Source of the DNA: Xestospongia bergquistia
Taxonomy: Eukaryota; Porifera; Demospongiae; Haplosclerida; Petrosiidae
Direction of reading: 5' to 3'
Length of the DNA stretch: 64,000 nt
Assembly (NCBI GenBank): GCA_963965975.1
Contig: OZ014424.1
Coordinates: 5,042,380 to 5,106,379, forward strand
Below are positions 48,743-59,863 of the stretch, one piece after another. Position numbers and translations under genes: made by a program. The notes beneath the pieces are model-generated. The model was given only the letters and a program-made list of their open reading frames with translations. It searched no databases and was not told the DNA's origin. Each line of letters begins with the position of its first letter. Within the stretch, counting starts at the first letter, position 1.

Positions 48743-50080
48743 ATGGCTGTTGCAATTGGAGTACTACTTAGAGGACTCCCTTTTAATGTCCGCTTGGATG
48801 ACATTTCACAATTTTTCAGTACCCTTAACATTGCTAAAAACAGAATTGACATGATGTACATGTACGATGGAAAGTTTTCTGGATTAGCCTTTGTGCAATT
48901 GCGTAACAAGGATGAAGTAAAGGTAGCACTTTTAATGGACCGGAATCATATTGGTGATCGTTATATTGATGTCATGGAAGTCAGCGAACAGAAATTGGAT
49001 CAAATCAGAAAGGCTGCTATGAGTGGCATAAGACGATTGGAATTACATCGAATGTGTAGTAGTGATGTGGGAGGACAACAGAATCAGGACAACGGAGGAC
49101 ATCGTAGTCGGGGTGGTGGGGGTGGCAGTGGTGCCCGTCAACGGTCTCGGTCTCCACTCATGAGAAACCCACGTACTCGCTTTGCATATGTAACTGGGTT
49201 TCCTCAGAATACCTTATATAAAGGTGTCCGGTCATTCTTTGATGGCTGTATCATAGGTGTTGGGTGTGTTCATTTGTTTCGTGGAGAAAATGATAAATTC
49301 CGTGGTGATGGTTACATTGAGTTTGCTAGTTCTGAGGAACTAAAAAAAGCTTTGAAACGGAACGGAGATCGTTATCAAGGTAGTCATATGATAACAATAG
49401 AACCTTGTTCAGAGGAAGAAGTGTTGGACATGAAACCATACATGATGGAAAAGGCACGCCCATCACGTGGTAGAGGTGGAGGACCACCTCATTTTGAAGA
49501 AGGTTATGGTGGATACAGAGATAGGGAGGATTATGGTGGATATCGGTATGAATCAGTTGGCAGTTACCGTGGCAACAATCGAAGCAGGGAAGGATCAAGC
49601 AGTCATGCTCGTTACGATAGTTTTTCTCATGATAGGTGGACTGGTTATCGTGACGGTGAGAGGGAACATCCCCCTAATGATCTGCCAAGACAAATGGTAT
49701 ATGAATCTCCTTATGTAGAAGGAACCCGAGGAACCAGACGTGGGAGTGACCTTAAAAGAGACTTTGAAGAAAGCTACACTACTGAGCGATATTCTTCTGC
49801 CCATCCTGGTCATAGTGGTATATCAGTTAGCAGTGGGCGAGAGAAGAAAACCGTACGAATGCATGGATTACCTCCAACAGCTACCATTTCTGATATTGTG
49901 TCTTTTTTCAAGAACTATGGTGTTGAGTATGAGAGTGTCAGGGTCCAATGCTTTGACGATGGTACCCCTAATGGTAAAGCCTTTGTAACCTTCCCTTCTG
50001 AGCGCATAGCACATGCTGCTCTCCACGACATGAACCGACGTCTTCTTAAAAACAATTACATAGAACTTAGTCCTGTTTAA
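48743..50080 (+). CDS. RBM12-like RNA-binding protein with three RRMs, 445 aa
   Basis: A single exon. The start at 48743 (MAVAIGVLLRGLPFNVRLDD) mirrors the MAVVIRL start of RBM12/RBM12B, whose coding regions are also in one exon. RRM1 about 1-75 (RGLPFNVRLDDISQFFSTL). An Arg/Gly/Ser linker (RSRGGGGGSGARQRSRS). RRM2 about 150-225 (FAYVTGFPQNTLYKGVRSFF). A Gly/Tyr/Arg-rich segment (GYGGYRDREDYGGYRYES). RRM3 at the C-terminus (VRMHGLPPTATISDIVSFF; ENDING NNYIELSPV). RRMs are of the hnRNP F/H/ESRP quasi type. A role in nuclear RNA processing is inferred. It lies near ESRP but on the far side of FARS2, and is not a simple copy of it. Confidence 0.85.
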   Translation: MAVAIGVLLRGLPFNVRLDDISQFFSTLNIAKNRIDMMYMYDGKFSGLAFVQLRNKDEVKVALLMDRNHIGDRYIDVMEVSEQKLDQIRKAAMSGIRRLELHRMCSSDVGGQQNQDNGGHRSRGGGGGSGARQRSRSPLMRNPRTRFAYVTGFPQNTLYKGVRSFFDGCIIGVGCVHLFRGENDKFRGDGYIEFASSEELKKALKRNGDRYQGSHMITIEPCSEEEVLDMKPYMMEKARPSRGRGGGPPHFEEGYGGYRDREDYGGYRYESVGSYRGNNRSREGSSSHARYDSFSHDRWTGYRDGEREHPPNDLPRQMVYESPYVEGTRGTRRGSDLKRDFEESYTTERYSSAHPGHSGISVSSGREKKTVRMHGLPPTATISDIVSFFKNYGVEYESVRVQCFDDGTPNGKAFVTFPSERIAHAALHDMNRRLLKNNYIELSPV

Positions 50081-50152
50081 CAACAAACTTGGGAGTGTGT
50101 TGTAACAAGTCAATAATGTAATATGCTTATCTATTTTTGTTGTCTGAAGGTA

Positions 50153-50154
<2 letters not shown>

Positions 50155-50183
<29 letters not shown>
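50155..50183 (+). repeat. (CT)n microsatellite in 3' flank
   Basis: A CT run about 75 bp after the RBM12-like stop. Confidence 0.9.
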
Positions 50184-50184
<1 letters not shown>

Positions 50185-50323
50185 AAAAAAAGAAAGGAAT
50201 TTGGCATTGTTAGAATATGTGTGGTTTAAATCAATATAATTATGGTATATATAAAAAACATAACTAAGTGACCGGGTTACCAATAATTATAATCTAGTTA
50301 TTATTTTCAGAGGGTAGTGGGTC

Positions 50324-51723
50324 TCATGGCTGTGAAGTGAGGGAGGGTTCTGAACCTGTTCTATGGATGGGGGTATTAGATGGCAATGGTTCATTTAGTA
50401 CACCTCCTCTTTTACGTTGTTGAAGCCCATTTTGAAATGACTAGACAATTCATAATTGTTTAAAGGATGTAACAAGTATAGATCGTTGTGGTTTATTTCT
50501 CTTACTTCAATTGCCTCATCTTCATTAATACTCTCCAAATGCTGATAAGCTACTGTAAACAATTCTAATGCCTTTGCATGGAAGACCATTTCAATATGAA
50601 TATATTCTCCTAATATTTCCTATAATTAGAACACAACAGTGTTACAATAGTTATTATTATTAATAGTCAAAAATATTGGATTGATTTGCTACCTTAAGGT
50701 CGTGGACCCGTTTCCTCTCAAACCCGTGCATGTAATCCTCTAATGATTTTGATGATTGTAGTCGTTGGAATTTGGCTTTTTGTAAAGTTGTTTCTAACTA
50801 AATTGAAAAGATGAGAAAATATTTTATGGTATGTTTTGATAGACTGGGTTTAAAAGCAAGAATGTGATTACAAATACCTGCGTCTGAAGAAATACTATTA
50901 AGGCATACAACAGTTATTAAAGTAGAGATATTGTGTGTTAACAATTTATTGTCAGAGGTGTTAGTATGTATGTGTGGATACAATTCGTTTCCTATTGGAC
51001 GGCTCACGAATACGCATTCTGTCTAGATTTCTCTGCTGGTTAACAACTTTAACTCTGTCTGTGTGGCACGCTCTCAATTCTTCCTATAAAATAGACCAAG
51101 GATATGTTCTCGTTAGTAAGCTTAAAAGTGGGGGTAGGTACGTAGGGTGCGTATACTATTGTTCTCTGTTACCTTAGCTTTTCGACAGACATTATCGTAT
51201 TCCAATAATGGCTTTACAACTTTAGCTTCAAGTCTGTCCAACTATATGTGATAACAATTACATGTATGTATGTACGTGGTGTGTACCTCTGTTTGTCTGT
51301 AGTCCTCTAAACCCCCAAAGCAATCTGATAGTCCATCTAGAGCTGTTTTGAGTGACCCTGTCTCACCAGCTGACATATCCTAAAGAGAATCTTTGTCAAT
51401 GAAGGTACAAGTGGTATCCAAGCTTATTAAACTTTGTGTAGGAAATTGTCATGATTGGTGTATAAATTATTAGAAAACTCTAGAACTAACTTGAATCAGT
51501 TTTGCTAACTTATCTCCTTTGTCTCTCATAAGAGCAGTTTTTCTAGCTACACCTCCCATACACATTGACAGTCCCGAGAAGTTTCTTTCAACATGACTAA
51601 TTCTGTCTTCGTGGTATTTCTCCTCAGCAACGTACCTTCAAGTAAAAATAAACGATACGAAGAACATCTTTTTACTTACTCTACTTTAAGTTCTTCTGCA
51701 GACGGCTCTGTTTGACTTGCCAT
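50324..51723 (-). CDS. CIBAR1: CIBAR/FAM92 BAR-domain protein
   Basis: FAM92/CIBAR proteins bind CBY1 at the ciliary base and shape membranes through a BAR domain. The start at 51721-51723 gives MASQTEPSAEELKVE. Exons then encode AEEKYHEDRISHVERNFSGL, KTALMRDKGDKLAKLIQ, DCFGGLEDYRQTELDRL, a charged exon (EELRACHTDRVKVVNQQRNL), LETTLQKAKFQRLQ, DYMHGFERKRVHDLKEILGE and MVFHAKALELFTVAYQHLE. The last matches the hallmark FAM92 segment. A 6-nt microexon at 50878-50883 (Thr-Gln) restores the family's I-[ST]-Q step. The final exon (SFQNGLQQRKRGG) is a Ser/Pro tail. All joins are phase-consistent. The start faces PGLS 101 bp away. Confidence 0.88.
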
Positions 51724-51824
51724 AATCGGTTTTGTTTGTTTATTATTTTAAATCCTCAAGTAATTGAAGGGTTAAAAAAAGGCTCTCTAATTTTAACCCT
51801 TTATTTACTTAGCCCTGCAAAACT
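51724..51824. promoter_or_regulatory. 101-bp bidirectional CIBAR/PGLS promoter
   Basis: A short AT-rich divergent gap with AACCCTT repeats in both orientations (GAAGGGTTAAAAA; TTAACCCTTTA). No E-box or CACGCCC box is seen. Confidence 0.4.
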
Positions 51825-52559
51825 ATGGCAGCTCCTCAATTACATATACATGCATCAGGAGATGAAGTGCAGACGAAAGTTTGCGACATGATAGCTGAAA
51901 TTGCTAAAAAGTCTGTTGAAGATCGTGGATTCTTTTCTGTGGGGCTTTCAGGGGGTAGTGTTTCAAAGTATGTCTCTCAAGGATTCCGAACTCGTGGAGA
52001 TGTTGATTGGCATAATTGGCGGATTTTCTTTTGTGATGAGCGACATGTACCGTTCAGTAGTGAAGACAGTACATATGCATTCTTTAAACAAGAGCTGTTT
52101 GATCATATCTCATTACCAGCTGAGAATGTATTTGCTATTGATCCTTCGTTGGATGTGAGTGGAGCAGCTGAAGACTACATCCTAAAAATCAAACAAGTCC
52201 ATCCCACAAACTCATTCCCATCATTTGATTTATTGATACTGGGAATGGGACCAGATGGACATACTTGCTCTTTATTTCCTGGTCATCCTGGTCTCCAGGA
52301 AACGGAGAAACTGGTCATACCCATCACAGACAGTCCAAAACCACCTTCATCACGTATAACATTGACAATTCCTGTACTAAACCAAGCAAGAAATATTTTT
52401 GTGGTTGCAACAGGGTCTAGTAAAGTAGATGCTGTCAAAGGGTGCTTGGAACCCTCAGAAGGACAAGACCCTCTGCCAGCAGGTCTTGTTAGACCAGTCA
52501 AGGGAGAACTACACTGGTTTATGGATACTGGAGCTGCTGCAAAACTTAATAATAAATAA
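51825..52559 (+). CDS. PGLS: 6-phosphogluconolactonase
   Basis: Hydrolyses 6-phosphogluconolactone in the oxidative pentose phosphate pathway, in the cytosol. Single exon, 244 aa, the usual size. Motifs: VGLSGGSVSKYVSQG near 38-52, NWRIFFCDERHVPFSSEDS near 64-82 and LGMGPDGHTCSLFPGHP near 138-154 (phosphate/catalytic loop with the conserved Asp-Gly-His). The C-terminal GELHWFMDTGAA is also conserved. The stop lies 137 bp from the HEATR3 stop on the other strand, with CCACGCC just after it. Confidence 0.95.
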   Translation: MAAPQLHIHASGDEVQTKVCDMIAEIAKKSVEDRGFFSVGLSGGSVSKYVSQGFRTRGDVDWHNWRIFFCDERHVPFSSEDSTYAFFKQELFDHISLPAENVFAIDPSLDVSGAAEDYILKIKQVHPTNSFPSFDLLILGMGPDGHTCSLFPGHPGLQETEKLVIPITDSPKPPSSRITLTIPVLNQARNIFVVATGSSKVDAVKGCLEPSEGQDPLPAGLVRPVKGELHWFMDTGAAAKLNNK

Positions 52560-52696
52560 CTGACCACGCCTTTATAATATATAGTGCATATGATCGATGG
52601 ATCATTAAACAAGTTTAATAGTTTTAAAATTTCAATTTTTAAAAATTTCAATTTTTAAAACAATATTAATCAAATAGAGCTGCTGTTGTGATGATG

Positions 52697-55600
52697 TCAT
52701 TTTTGATTTTTCAAGTACTCTATAAATAGAGGTAGGTTAGTTTGTACTGTATCAACAAGGACACTATATTTCTCCAGGTGCTGTTGTTCTTTTTGTAGCT
52801 ATAATAAAAGAACACACACACACATACACATCTCCAGATACATATGTGTAACTACAGATAATTAATTGTGAGTCTAAACTAATTACAGTTACAGAAAAGA
52901 CAGTTACTTTGTCTATTAAACACAACTTGACATATATATTTAACCCTTTAAATTTGTATATAAAGGGTTAAATATGTAACTAGTCTTCTTATCATTTGGT
53001 ATCATTAGTTGTGTGTTACTCACTTGTGTTCTTAGGATTTTGTTGGCAGTTTGTAAAAGAGTTAACAGATCAATTGTTATTAGTTCAGGAGGACAATTAT
53101 CATCACCAAGAATGTCAAACATAGCATCTAGAGCGTGACAACAAACAATTAGAGAAGTGTCTTTTGCTACTGTGTTCTTTAAACACGAAATGATAGGCTG
53201 CAGGAAGGAAGGGAGAGGGAGAGATACTAATAGTAATTTGTAGTCATCCAAATACCTCTAATAATATAAATTGTTCTGGTTGAGAGGTTATTAAACTTGT
53301 CTTTCCAATAGCTCCGATAACAGCCACAACACAAGCTCTTAATGTAGGAGAGATAGTATTATCTTTTAGTTGGAAAAAAATGGCGAGCTGTTCGCCAGTT
53401 GCCAGCTAGATAAACAAGACACATACTACATGTAAATTGAATATAACAATATATTACAATATGGTTTCTTAATATTATGTTATTGATATTATTTAGACTT
53501 ACAATAATGTTAGCTTCTTGACATTTTCTAGAGAGAGTCACAATTGTATTGAGACAAGCTTCCATCATATCACAACTGTCTTCATTTATACCTTCAAGAG
53601 ATTACAACATAACACATACTTCCTTGATTGCCAACCTTCTTGACTAAGTGATGCTATCTGACACAGTGTTGACCAAAGAGCAGCCACACCCTCCTCTCCC
53701 CAGCACTCTAGTGGTAAAACAGTTACTAGATTCATAGTTGCTATAACAGCTCTTTCTTGTACTGCAGGAATTCTAGAGATATTGTAATTTTGTCTTCAAA
53801 CAGTTGGCAGCCTTACTTTTTATAAAGGTTTAAACCTACATTACCAACTGTTAATATATTATAGTCATTTTGGTTGAACTGACACCATCTCAAGATCTAC
53901 CATATAGAGAAGGAAAGAGAGTAGACAATTAGAGTATAAATGCTTAACATACCTTTCTGTGAAGCTGTATTTCAGTTATGACTGATACAACAGTTGCTAT
54001 GATTTGGTGAGAGTCTTCTACAGCCATAATATCTTCCTCTTCTAATCCAGTCCGCCTCTCATCACAATCCTTGTCTGATAAAGATAATGTACATAAAATG
54101 CATATCGAGGGTACATCCTACCATCGTCCCCCTTCTCCTCCTTATAACACAAATTGGCAACTAATTCTAGAGCAGTTTGTATACTTTGAAGGAAGGCTTC
54201 ACCTTGATCTAAAATCTGAGCCATTTTATCAAATGAACTATAAAATTGACAAGCATACTGCAGCATTAGAAGATGTTGAGTCAGGAGAATCAAGTCTCAA
54301 AGATTCCATTAAAGAGTCAAAGTTTATATCAATAATGTCTACCAAGACAGTGGCCATTTGTTGAGTAAGTTGAGATTGGAGACCAAAGTCAGTGATCTCT
54401 GACAAAAGATTCAGTATAATACCTATACAAGAGAGAGAGAGAGAGAGAGAGAGAGAATAAATTCACCAAAAACTAATGCTGTTTCTTAGCAACAATATAG
54501 ATAGCACTAAAATTATCTGCTCCACCTGCAACAGATACTCTGGCTAAGATATGATATTGGTCTTCTACAGAAAGACTCAAGAAACTTGTAAGAGTTGTGA
54601 CAGTCTCGGGTAAAGATTGAAGTAGGACTTGACAACACTTTTTATCTTCAGTTAACGTAATCATACATTGAGCTATATAAATGAAGAATATTCAATATTG
54701 GTATTTTGAATATTATTTTCAGTAGTAGCTCTAAGTATTACCTGCAAGAGCTCTGTGTTTAGTTGGAAATACAAAACTAGTGATATATTGCATTAACAGG
54801 AGAAGGAATTCTGGTTGAAAGATAACTTCCATTAATTTAGGACTGTCATTAGCCTCACTGGAAAGTACAAAGAATAAAAAAGTAACTTGTTAAAGAATGA
54901 CATTCCTTCTCACCTGATAGTTATTAGTAAGTACAAACATTGTTCTGTGGTACTGAATAAGTTTTCAGATGTGAGATCTTCTGAAGGTTGAAGAGTACCA
55001 GAAGAGAACTGTACAGCCAATTCATGAGACTGTACAGGAATAAGAAAATAATTAATTGTCATATGATTATTGCTCATGATAATGGATCATATTGAAGACT
55101 GTTTATTCATCTACTTCAAATACTCGCATACAAAAATACAACACAATTTGGATACAATACAATTTATTAGCACATCAAAACATGAAACATGGTGTCATAT
55201 GCAAAGAAGTAACTATTGGTTGCTATAGTAACCTGTTTCAAAGCAGCTGCTATACGTTCAAGTGTATTACTGGTAACTATTTGCTCAATGACATCATCCC
55301 CAAAACTTAGACTTAGATTTCTGAAATGAAATAGCATTAAAAATTAAGACACAATAAATGGTATTATCATTATAGCTAACCTAAGAACTCCAAAGGCAGC
55401 TTCTCTGATAATCCAGAGAGGATCGTTTACAATTAAATTAGATAGATTTTCAAGGAGTCCATTAGATAACAGTTGTTGTAGGGGAAATTCCTCCAGTGCG
55501 TCCTCCCGGATGACTATGTTTGCCAGTGAATGACACGCCCACTGTCGTTCAGCAGGATTCTCACATTTCAACTAGTAACAAAAATTAGAATTTAAATAAT

Positions 55601-56023
55601 AACAATAATTGGTCAACAAGATCCATGTTGCATGTGTGGGACGAGTCAAAAATGAAAAGCTCCACCCACCTAGTCTTACCAATGACAGTATTACAATCTA
55701 TCACAAAAACACATCAGGCATTGCCTATAGCTCTGATAGAAAGTCTATACTTTACTGCATATAGTTAATTTTAAGAGGTGGATTAATATGCAATAAAGTA
55801 TGGAGAGTTTCTGCTGGACTTATATATATAGGAACTGCCAATTATAAAATGTGTCCACTATTAATTTAATACATTCATTAATTGATCATACTTTTTCCAA
55901 CATAGAATTGCAGTGATGACGTTTTGTTGACATTGGTACTGTGCTATCATTTGGGTCAGTTCTAGAGAATTGAGAACGTCGTCGTTTTCTAGAAGCCTTT
56001 CGGTTCCTTCTGTGTTTTCCCAT
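52697..56023 (-). CDS. HEATR3: HEAT repeat protein HEATR3/SYO1
   Basis: SYO1/HEATR3 co-imports ribosomal proteins uL18 and uL5 for 5S RNP assembly. The start at 56021-56023 gives a very basic N-terminus (MGKHRRNRKASRKRRRSQFS), then an Armadillo/HEAT start (ERQWACHSLANIVIREDALE; WIIREAAFGVLRLAI) as in HEATR3. About fourteen small exons continue with helical repeat sequence (for example LELVANLCYKEEKGDD near 54.1-54.2 kb, KAACQHDLDAMFDILGD-like region near 53.0-53.2 kb). The last exon (LQKEQQHLEKYSVLVDTVQT, ending YLKNQK) resembles the family C-terminus. An E-box CACGTG lies at 56030-56035, just upstream of the start. I did not join every middle exon. Confidence 0.82.
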
Positions 56024-56118
56024 CACTACCACGTGGTTACAACTAACTAGAAGGTGTGGCTATAGTTAGAATTAATTTTATTATTATTATTAATATTTCC
56101 ATGATTCTTGGTTTAATA

Positions 56119-56544
56119 TTAAGATTGTTTGTTAGTTAAACGTCTCTCTACATCTTGTGATAGTGCTCTTAATGTTTCCTCAGACACAAAGAACTCTCCA
56201 TTGTCTAATAGCATCTCTTCTCCACGTGGTGAATTGTGTATATCAGTTCTAAATACAACTGGTTTGATATCAACCATATCTTTGACATGTCTCAATTGTC
56301 CATTAACTGAAGGCGTGCTCTTACAGATAACAATTTGATTTCTCTTTTTCAGACCAAGGGCTTCTAGTGTTCTTCTTGTCCACCATGGCCTGCCAATAGG
56401 ACTACGTCGAAGAGTGACTGCAAAAAGTTTGGGAACAGCCTCAGATGCCATGAGGGTAGGGGGTATACGGAGTAACAATTGATTTGTTTGTCCGTTGCAT
56501 TTCTGTACAAATTTCAGAATGTTTCCGTATACTTCCGTAAACAT
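56119..56544 (-). CDS. MRPL30: Mitochondrial ribosomal protein uL30m
   Basis: Component of the mitochondrial large ribosomal subunit. Single exon, 141 aa. The L30 core is seen as LFAVTLRRSPIGRPWWTRRT and LEALGLKKRNQIVICKSTPS, then GQLRHVKDMVDIKPV. A C-terminal extension (EEMLLDNGEFFVSEETLRAL) is typical of the mitochondrial form. The N-terminus (MFTEVYGNILKFVQKCNGQT) could be part of a targeting peptide, with an alternative start inside. It faces E2F across 73 bp. Confidence 0.88.
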   Translation of the reverse strand: MFTEVYGNILKFVQKCNGQTNQLLLRIPPTLMASEAVPKLFAVTLRRSPIGRPWWTRRTLEALGLKKRNQIVICKSTPSVNGQLRHVKDMVDIKPVVFRTDIHNSPRGEEMLLDNGEFFVSEETLRALSQDVERRLTNKQS

Positions 56545-56617
56545 ATTAGCGCTTTTATTAGAGACGTCATAATTAATTTGAAAAACTTGGGATACACTCT
56601 AATGTCATTCCTAAAAT
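56545..56617. promoter_or_regulatory. 73-bp bidirectional MRPL30/E2F promoter with an upstream ATG
   Basis: The divergent gap. An out-of-frame ATG at 56602-56604 opens an 11-codon frame that overlaps the E2F start and stops at about 56637. If present in the mRNA it could reduce E2F translation. Confidence 0.35.
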
Positions 56618-58372
56618 ATGTCGGACTCAGAGGATAGAACGTCACCACCCCCTGTTTCAGGAAGACACGAAAAGTCGTTGGGCCTACTCACATCAAAGTT
56701 TGTGGAGTTATTACAATCATCTGAAGGTGGCATCCTTGATTTAAAGAAGGTGACTAAAATGGACGCCCCATGTTAATAAGGGGATTGATAGTGACTTGAC
56801 CATTCAGTTACTGTGAATATAAAATATTTACAATTAATTTAATACCTTTTTTATTATTAGGCTGTTGATCTCCTTGAAGTCAAACAGAAAAGAAGAATAT
56901 ATGATATTACTAACGTTCTTGAAGGAATTGGCCTAATTGAAAAAGAATCCAAGAACAGTATAAAATGGAAGTAAGTCGTTATAGTAATTAGTTGTATATA
57001 TAAAGGAGTAGGATTCCTTGTTTTTGTGGGCGGTGCCTGGCCACCAATACCATACCCTTTTGAAACTGAGTCAACAAAGAATGTGGACACTTGTGTCTAT
57101 CACATCAAAATTATGTAATGTTTCTGATAAAAAGCTTAACTCTTAGTAAGATTGTGACAAATAGAGTTTGTTCTACTAACTTGTACGTGTTTGATCAGAT
57201 TCTCTATTTAATGCTCTTTTAATTCATACAGAGGTGCCACTGACTTTGGCGATACTTTAGACATGCAGATGGAAGTAGAACGTTTAAAAGAGAAGAGAGA
57301 CAAGTTGGCTAGTTGTGAACATGATCTTGATCAACAGTGTACTAAAATAAGACAGTGTTTACATAACATTGTAGATGATCCTGGAAACAATAAATATCCT
57401 TATAACTATAATACATAAAGAACAAGTGTCATTTTTAAGTTTAAAGGATGTATGATTTATTTCCTTAACAATCTTTTCACTTTAGCATTTGTTAGTTATG
57501 AAGATATCAGAAATATACCTTCCTTTAAGAGTAAGTTGCTATAAAATGGATGGATTTCGATATTTTTTTCTTATTAATAGAGAAAACAGTGCTGGCTATT
57601 CAAGCTCCAGCTGACACCGAAATATCTGTAGATAATCCTGATATGGTAGGTTTAAAGGATGGATCAAGTATTTCTGAATAACGTAATATTATACTCACTA
57701 TTAGGGTATCAGTGGCCTTTGTTGTCTTCATTTAAGAAGTCTGTCTGGTCCCATTAATGTACTTGTAATAGGAGGGGAAGAAGAAAAGACGGAAGATCAA
57801 ACAAAACTTGGCAAAAAGAGAACACATTCTGAAACTTCACCTTCCAAAATCCCTCGAATTACCCACTCTGAGTCATCTGAAACTTCATCTCATACCAATT
57901 CTACTGAGTTACCAATAATAACATCATCTGTTCCAACTGATCCCTCTCTCAACAAGTCACTTACAGCCAACAATACAGTAGCAAAAGAACCTGTTGAAAT
58001 CCCTACCTCAATACCTGGAGTATTACTATTACCTACGGCATCATCTGAGAAAGACAATGACGTGATGGATTCATCATCTAATGAATACCCAAATAAGGAA
58101 GTTATCCAAGAACTTATACAATCGCACAGTAAGATCTATTATTTTTGTGATATATAGCAGGATATTGTATTCTATTTAAACAAACAATGCATTGTTGTTT
58201 ACAGAACTAGTGGTGAAAGAGTTTTTCTTTTTTAGGTAATGCTCCAGTGTTGTGTCTTTCTCCGGCTCCCACGGACAATGATTTTTTGTTTCATTTAGAC
58301 GAGAGAGAAGGCATTCTTGATCTGTACGATGTCCATCAATCTTCTACAGTTACTGCTTCTTCATCCTCTTGA
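56618..58372 (+). CDS. E2F4: E2F transcription factor, E2F4/5-like
   Basis: Cell-cycle transcription factor acting with DP and pocket proteins. The start at 56618 ([20 protein letters not shown]) leads straight into the winged-helix domain ([45 protein letters not shown]). A leucine zipper follows ([20 protein letters not shown]), then the marked box ([35 protein letters not shown]). A Ser/Thr/Pro-rich linker precedes the C-terminal pocket-protein motif (DDEN-like [18 protein letters not shown]), whose DExEGxxDLxDV pattern matches E2F4/5. The very short N-terminus and lack of a cyclin-binding region also fit E2F4/5. Seven or eight exons. Confidence 0.9.
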
Positions 58373-58508
58373 ATAAAATTATTTTCATTCTTTTTTCAAA
58401 TGTCTTTTTTTGATTCTACAAATTTTACTCAATTTTGTCATTTTCTTTCATTTTCACATCACGTTTTTTCGGTTTTATAGTAATTATGTAACCACGCCCA
58501 TTTCCATC

Positions 58509-59644
58509 ATGGCTATGAAGGCGAGAAGAAGAAAGACCAGATTACACATATCAGCTCCTAAACCAGCCGACAAAGAGCAGGATCATGGCGTTCACATGGA
58601 CTGGGTATGTTACTTACATTTTTAGCGATACAAATGCGATCTATTATATCTATCTAGTGCAATAGTGTGAAATCATTAGAATCTGTTATGCCTCTTCCAA
58701 GCGATTTTTTAAACAAGTTACCGTTTGTAAGTCTTAAAAAAGAGACTACTAAAGACAAGGTTACGATGGTAGAGAGTGTAAGTGGTGGCAATGATCAGAG
58801 TCAGCTATCAGAAAGGGAAATAATGAAGAAAAAGGATCGACGGAAATTAAGACATGATCATTGGATGCAGAGTGAGAATTTTTAATACTTTATAGAGCAG
58901 TATAAATGTTCTCTTACTCACAGAAATAGAGGCTTGTCGTATGGTTAGAGAAGCAGAAAAAGCAGCAGAGAAAAGGAAAAAAACTGTTATAGTTGGTGAC
59001 TTGAATCCATTACTGTTAGCTCTGAATGAAATTGAAAGGAGTACTATGGAAGAGCAGTCAATGGATAAACAGTTAAGTCAAATAAGTTGCTACTAATAGA
59101 ACTATGACATTGCTGTTCACTAATAGTGGGCTAGCTATACTATGACATTGCTGTTCACTAATAGTAGGCTAGCTATACTATGACATTGCTGTTCACTAAT
59201 AGTAGGCTAGCTATACTATGACATTGCTGTTCACTAATAGTAGGCTAGCTATACTATGACATTGCTGTTCACTAATAGTAGGCTAGCTATACTATGACAT
59301 TGCTGTTCACTAATAGTAGGCTAGCTATACTATGACATTGCTGTTCACTAATAGTAGGCTAGCTATACTAGGATACTGTGAATGTTTGATAGTTCTATTT
59401 TTTCAATGTTATTCTACTTTTTACTAGTTTAAAAAGAAAAAGGAAAAAGAATCAACCTAAACCTTATATCACTTCAAAACGTACAATGTGAGTATATTGT
59501 ATCCTTCTCTTAATACCAAGATATTTCAGATATGGTGAAACAAAACATTTCAAGGAGGTATTAGTTCATCCAGCGTTTCAAGCTGATCCACTAGGAGCTA
59601 TTACTGAACACATTAGAAATGTCACAGCCTTAAACATAGTGTAA
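58509..59644 (+). CDS. SLX9: Ribosome biogenesis protein SLX9/FAM207A
   Basis: SLX9 acts in 40S pre-ribosome assembly and export in the nucleolus. The start at 58509 gives a basic N-terminus (MAMKARRRKTRLHISAPKPA). Later exons give KDRRKLRHDHWMQK, KTVIVGDLNPLLLALNEIE and HFKEVLVHPAFQADPLGAIT, in the same order as the conserved blocks of FAM207A (VVVGDLHPL and FQELLASPAY type). It ends NVTALNIV at 59644. Five exons; the penultimate intron holds a 38-bp minisatellite. CCACGCCC lies at 58492-58499, 10 bp upstream of the start. Confidence 0.85.
59100..59372 (+). repeat. 38-bp minisatellite (about 7 copies) in SLX9 intron
   Basis: The unit ACTATGACATTGCTGTTCAC continues TAATAGTAGGCTAGCTAT. Copies are essentially identical except in the first, which has GGG for AGG. 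Confidence 0.95.
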
Positions 59645-59863
59645 TTGTCCATTATAAGAATTATTCTTTAAATTTTAAAATGTTGTTTGTCTCATACCTT
59701 CAGCAAACAAATTACAATATTGATCTAATAATGTGAATATATATAATTCTAACATTAATAATAATTTATAATTATAATATTTTATTATTAAAATTTTCAT
59801 GTATAAGATGAAATAGAATTACTATTAATAATCATGTTCTTATTTATAAAAAGTAATATCTAA

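Noticed and set aside
49326-50113. Alternative frames within the RBM12-like exon
   Set aside because: They overlap a long frame with three recognisable RRMs.
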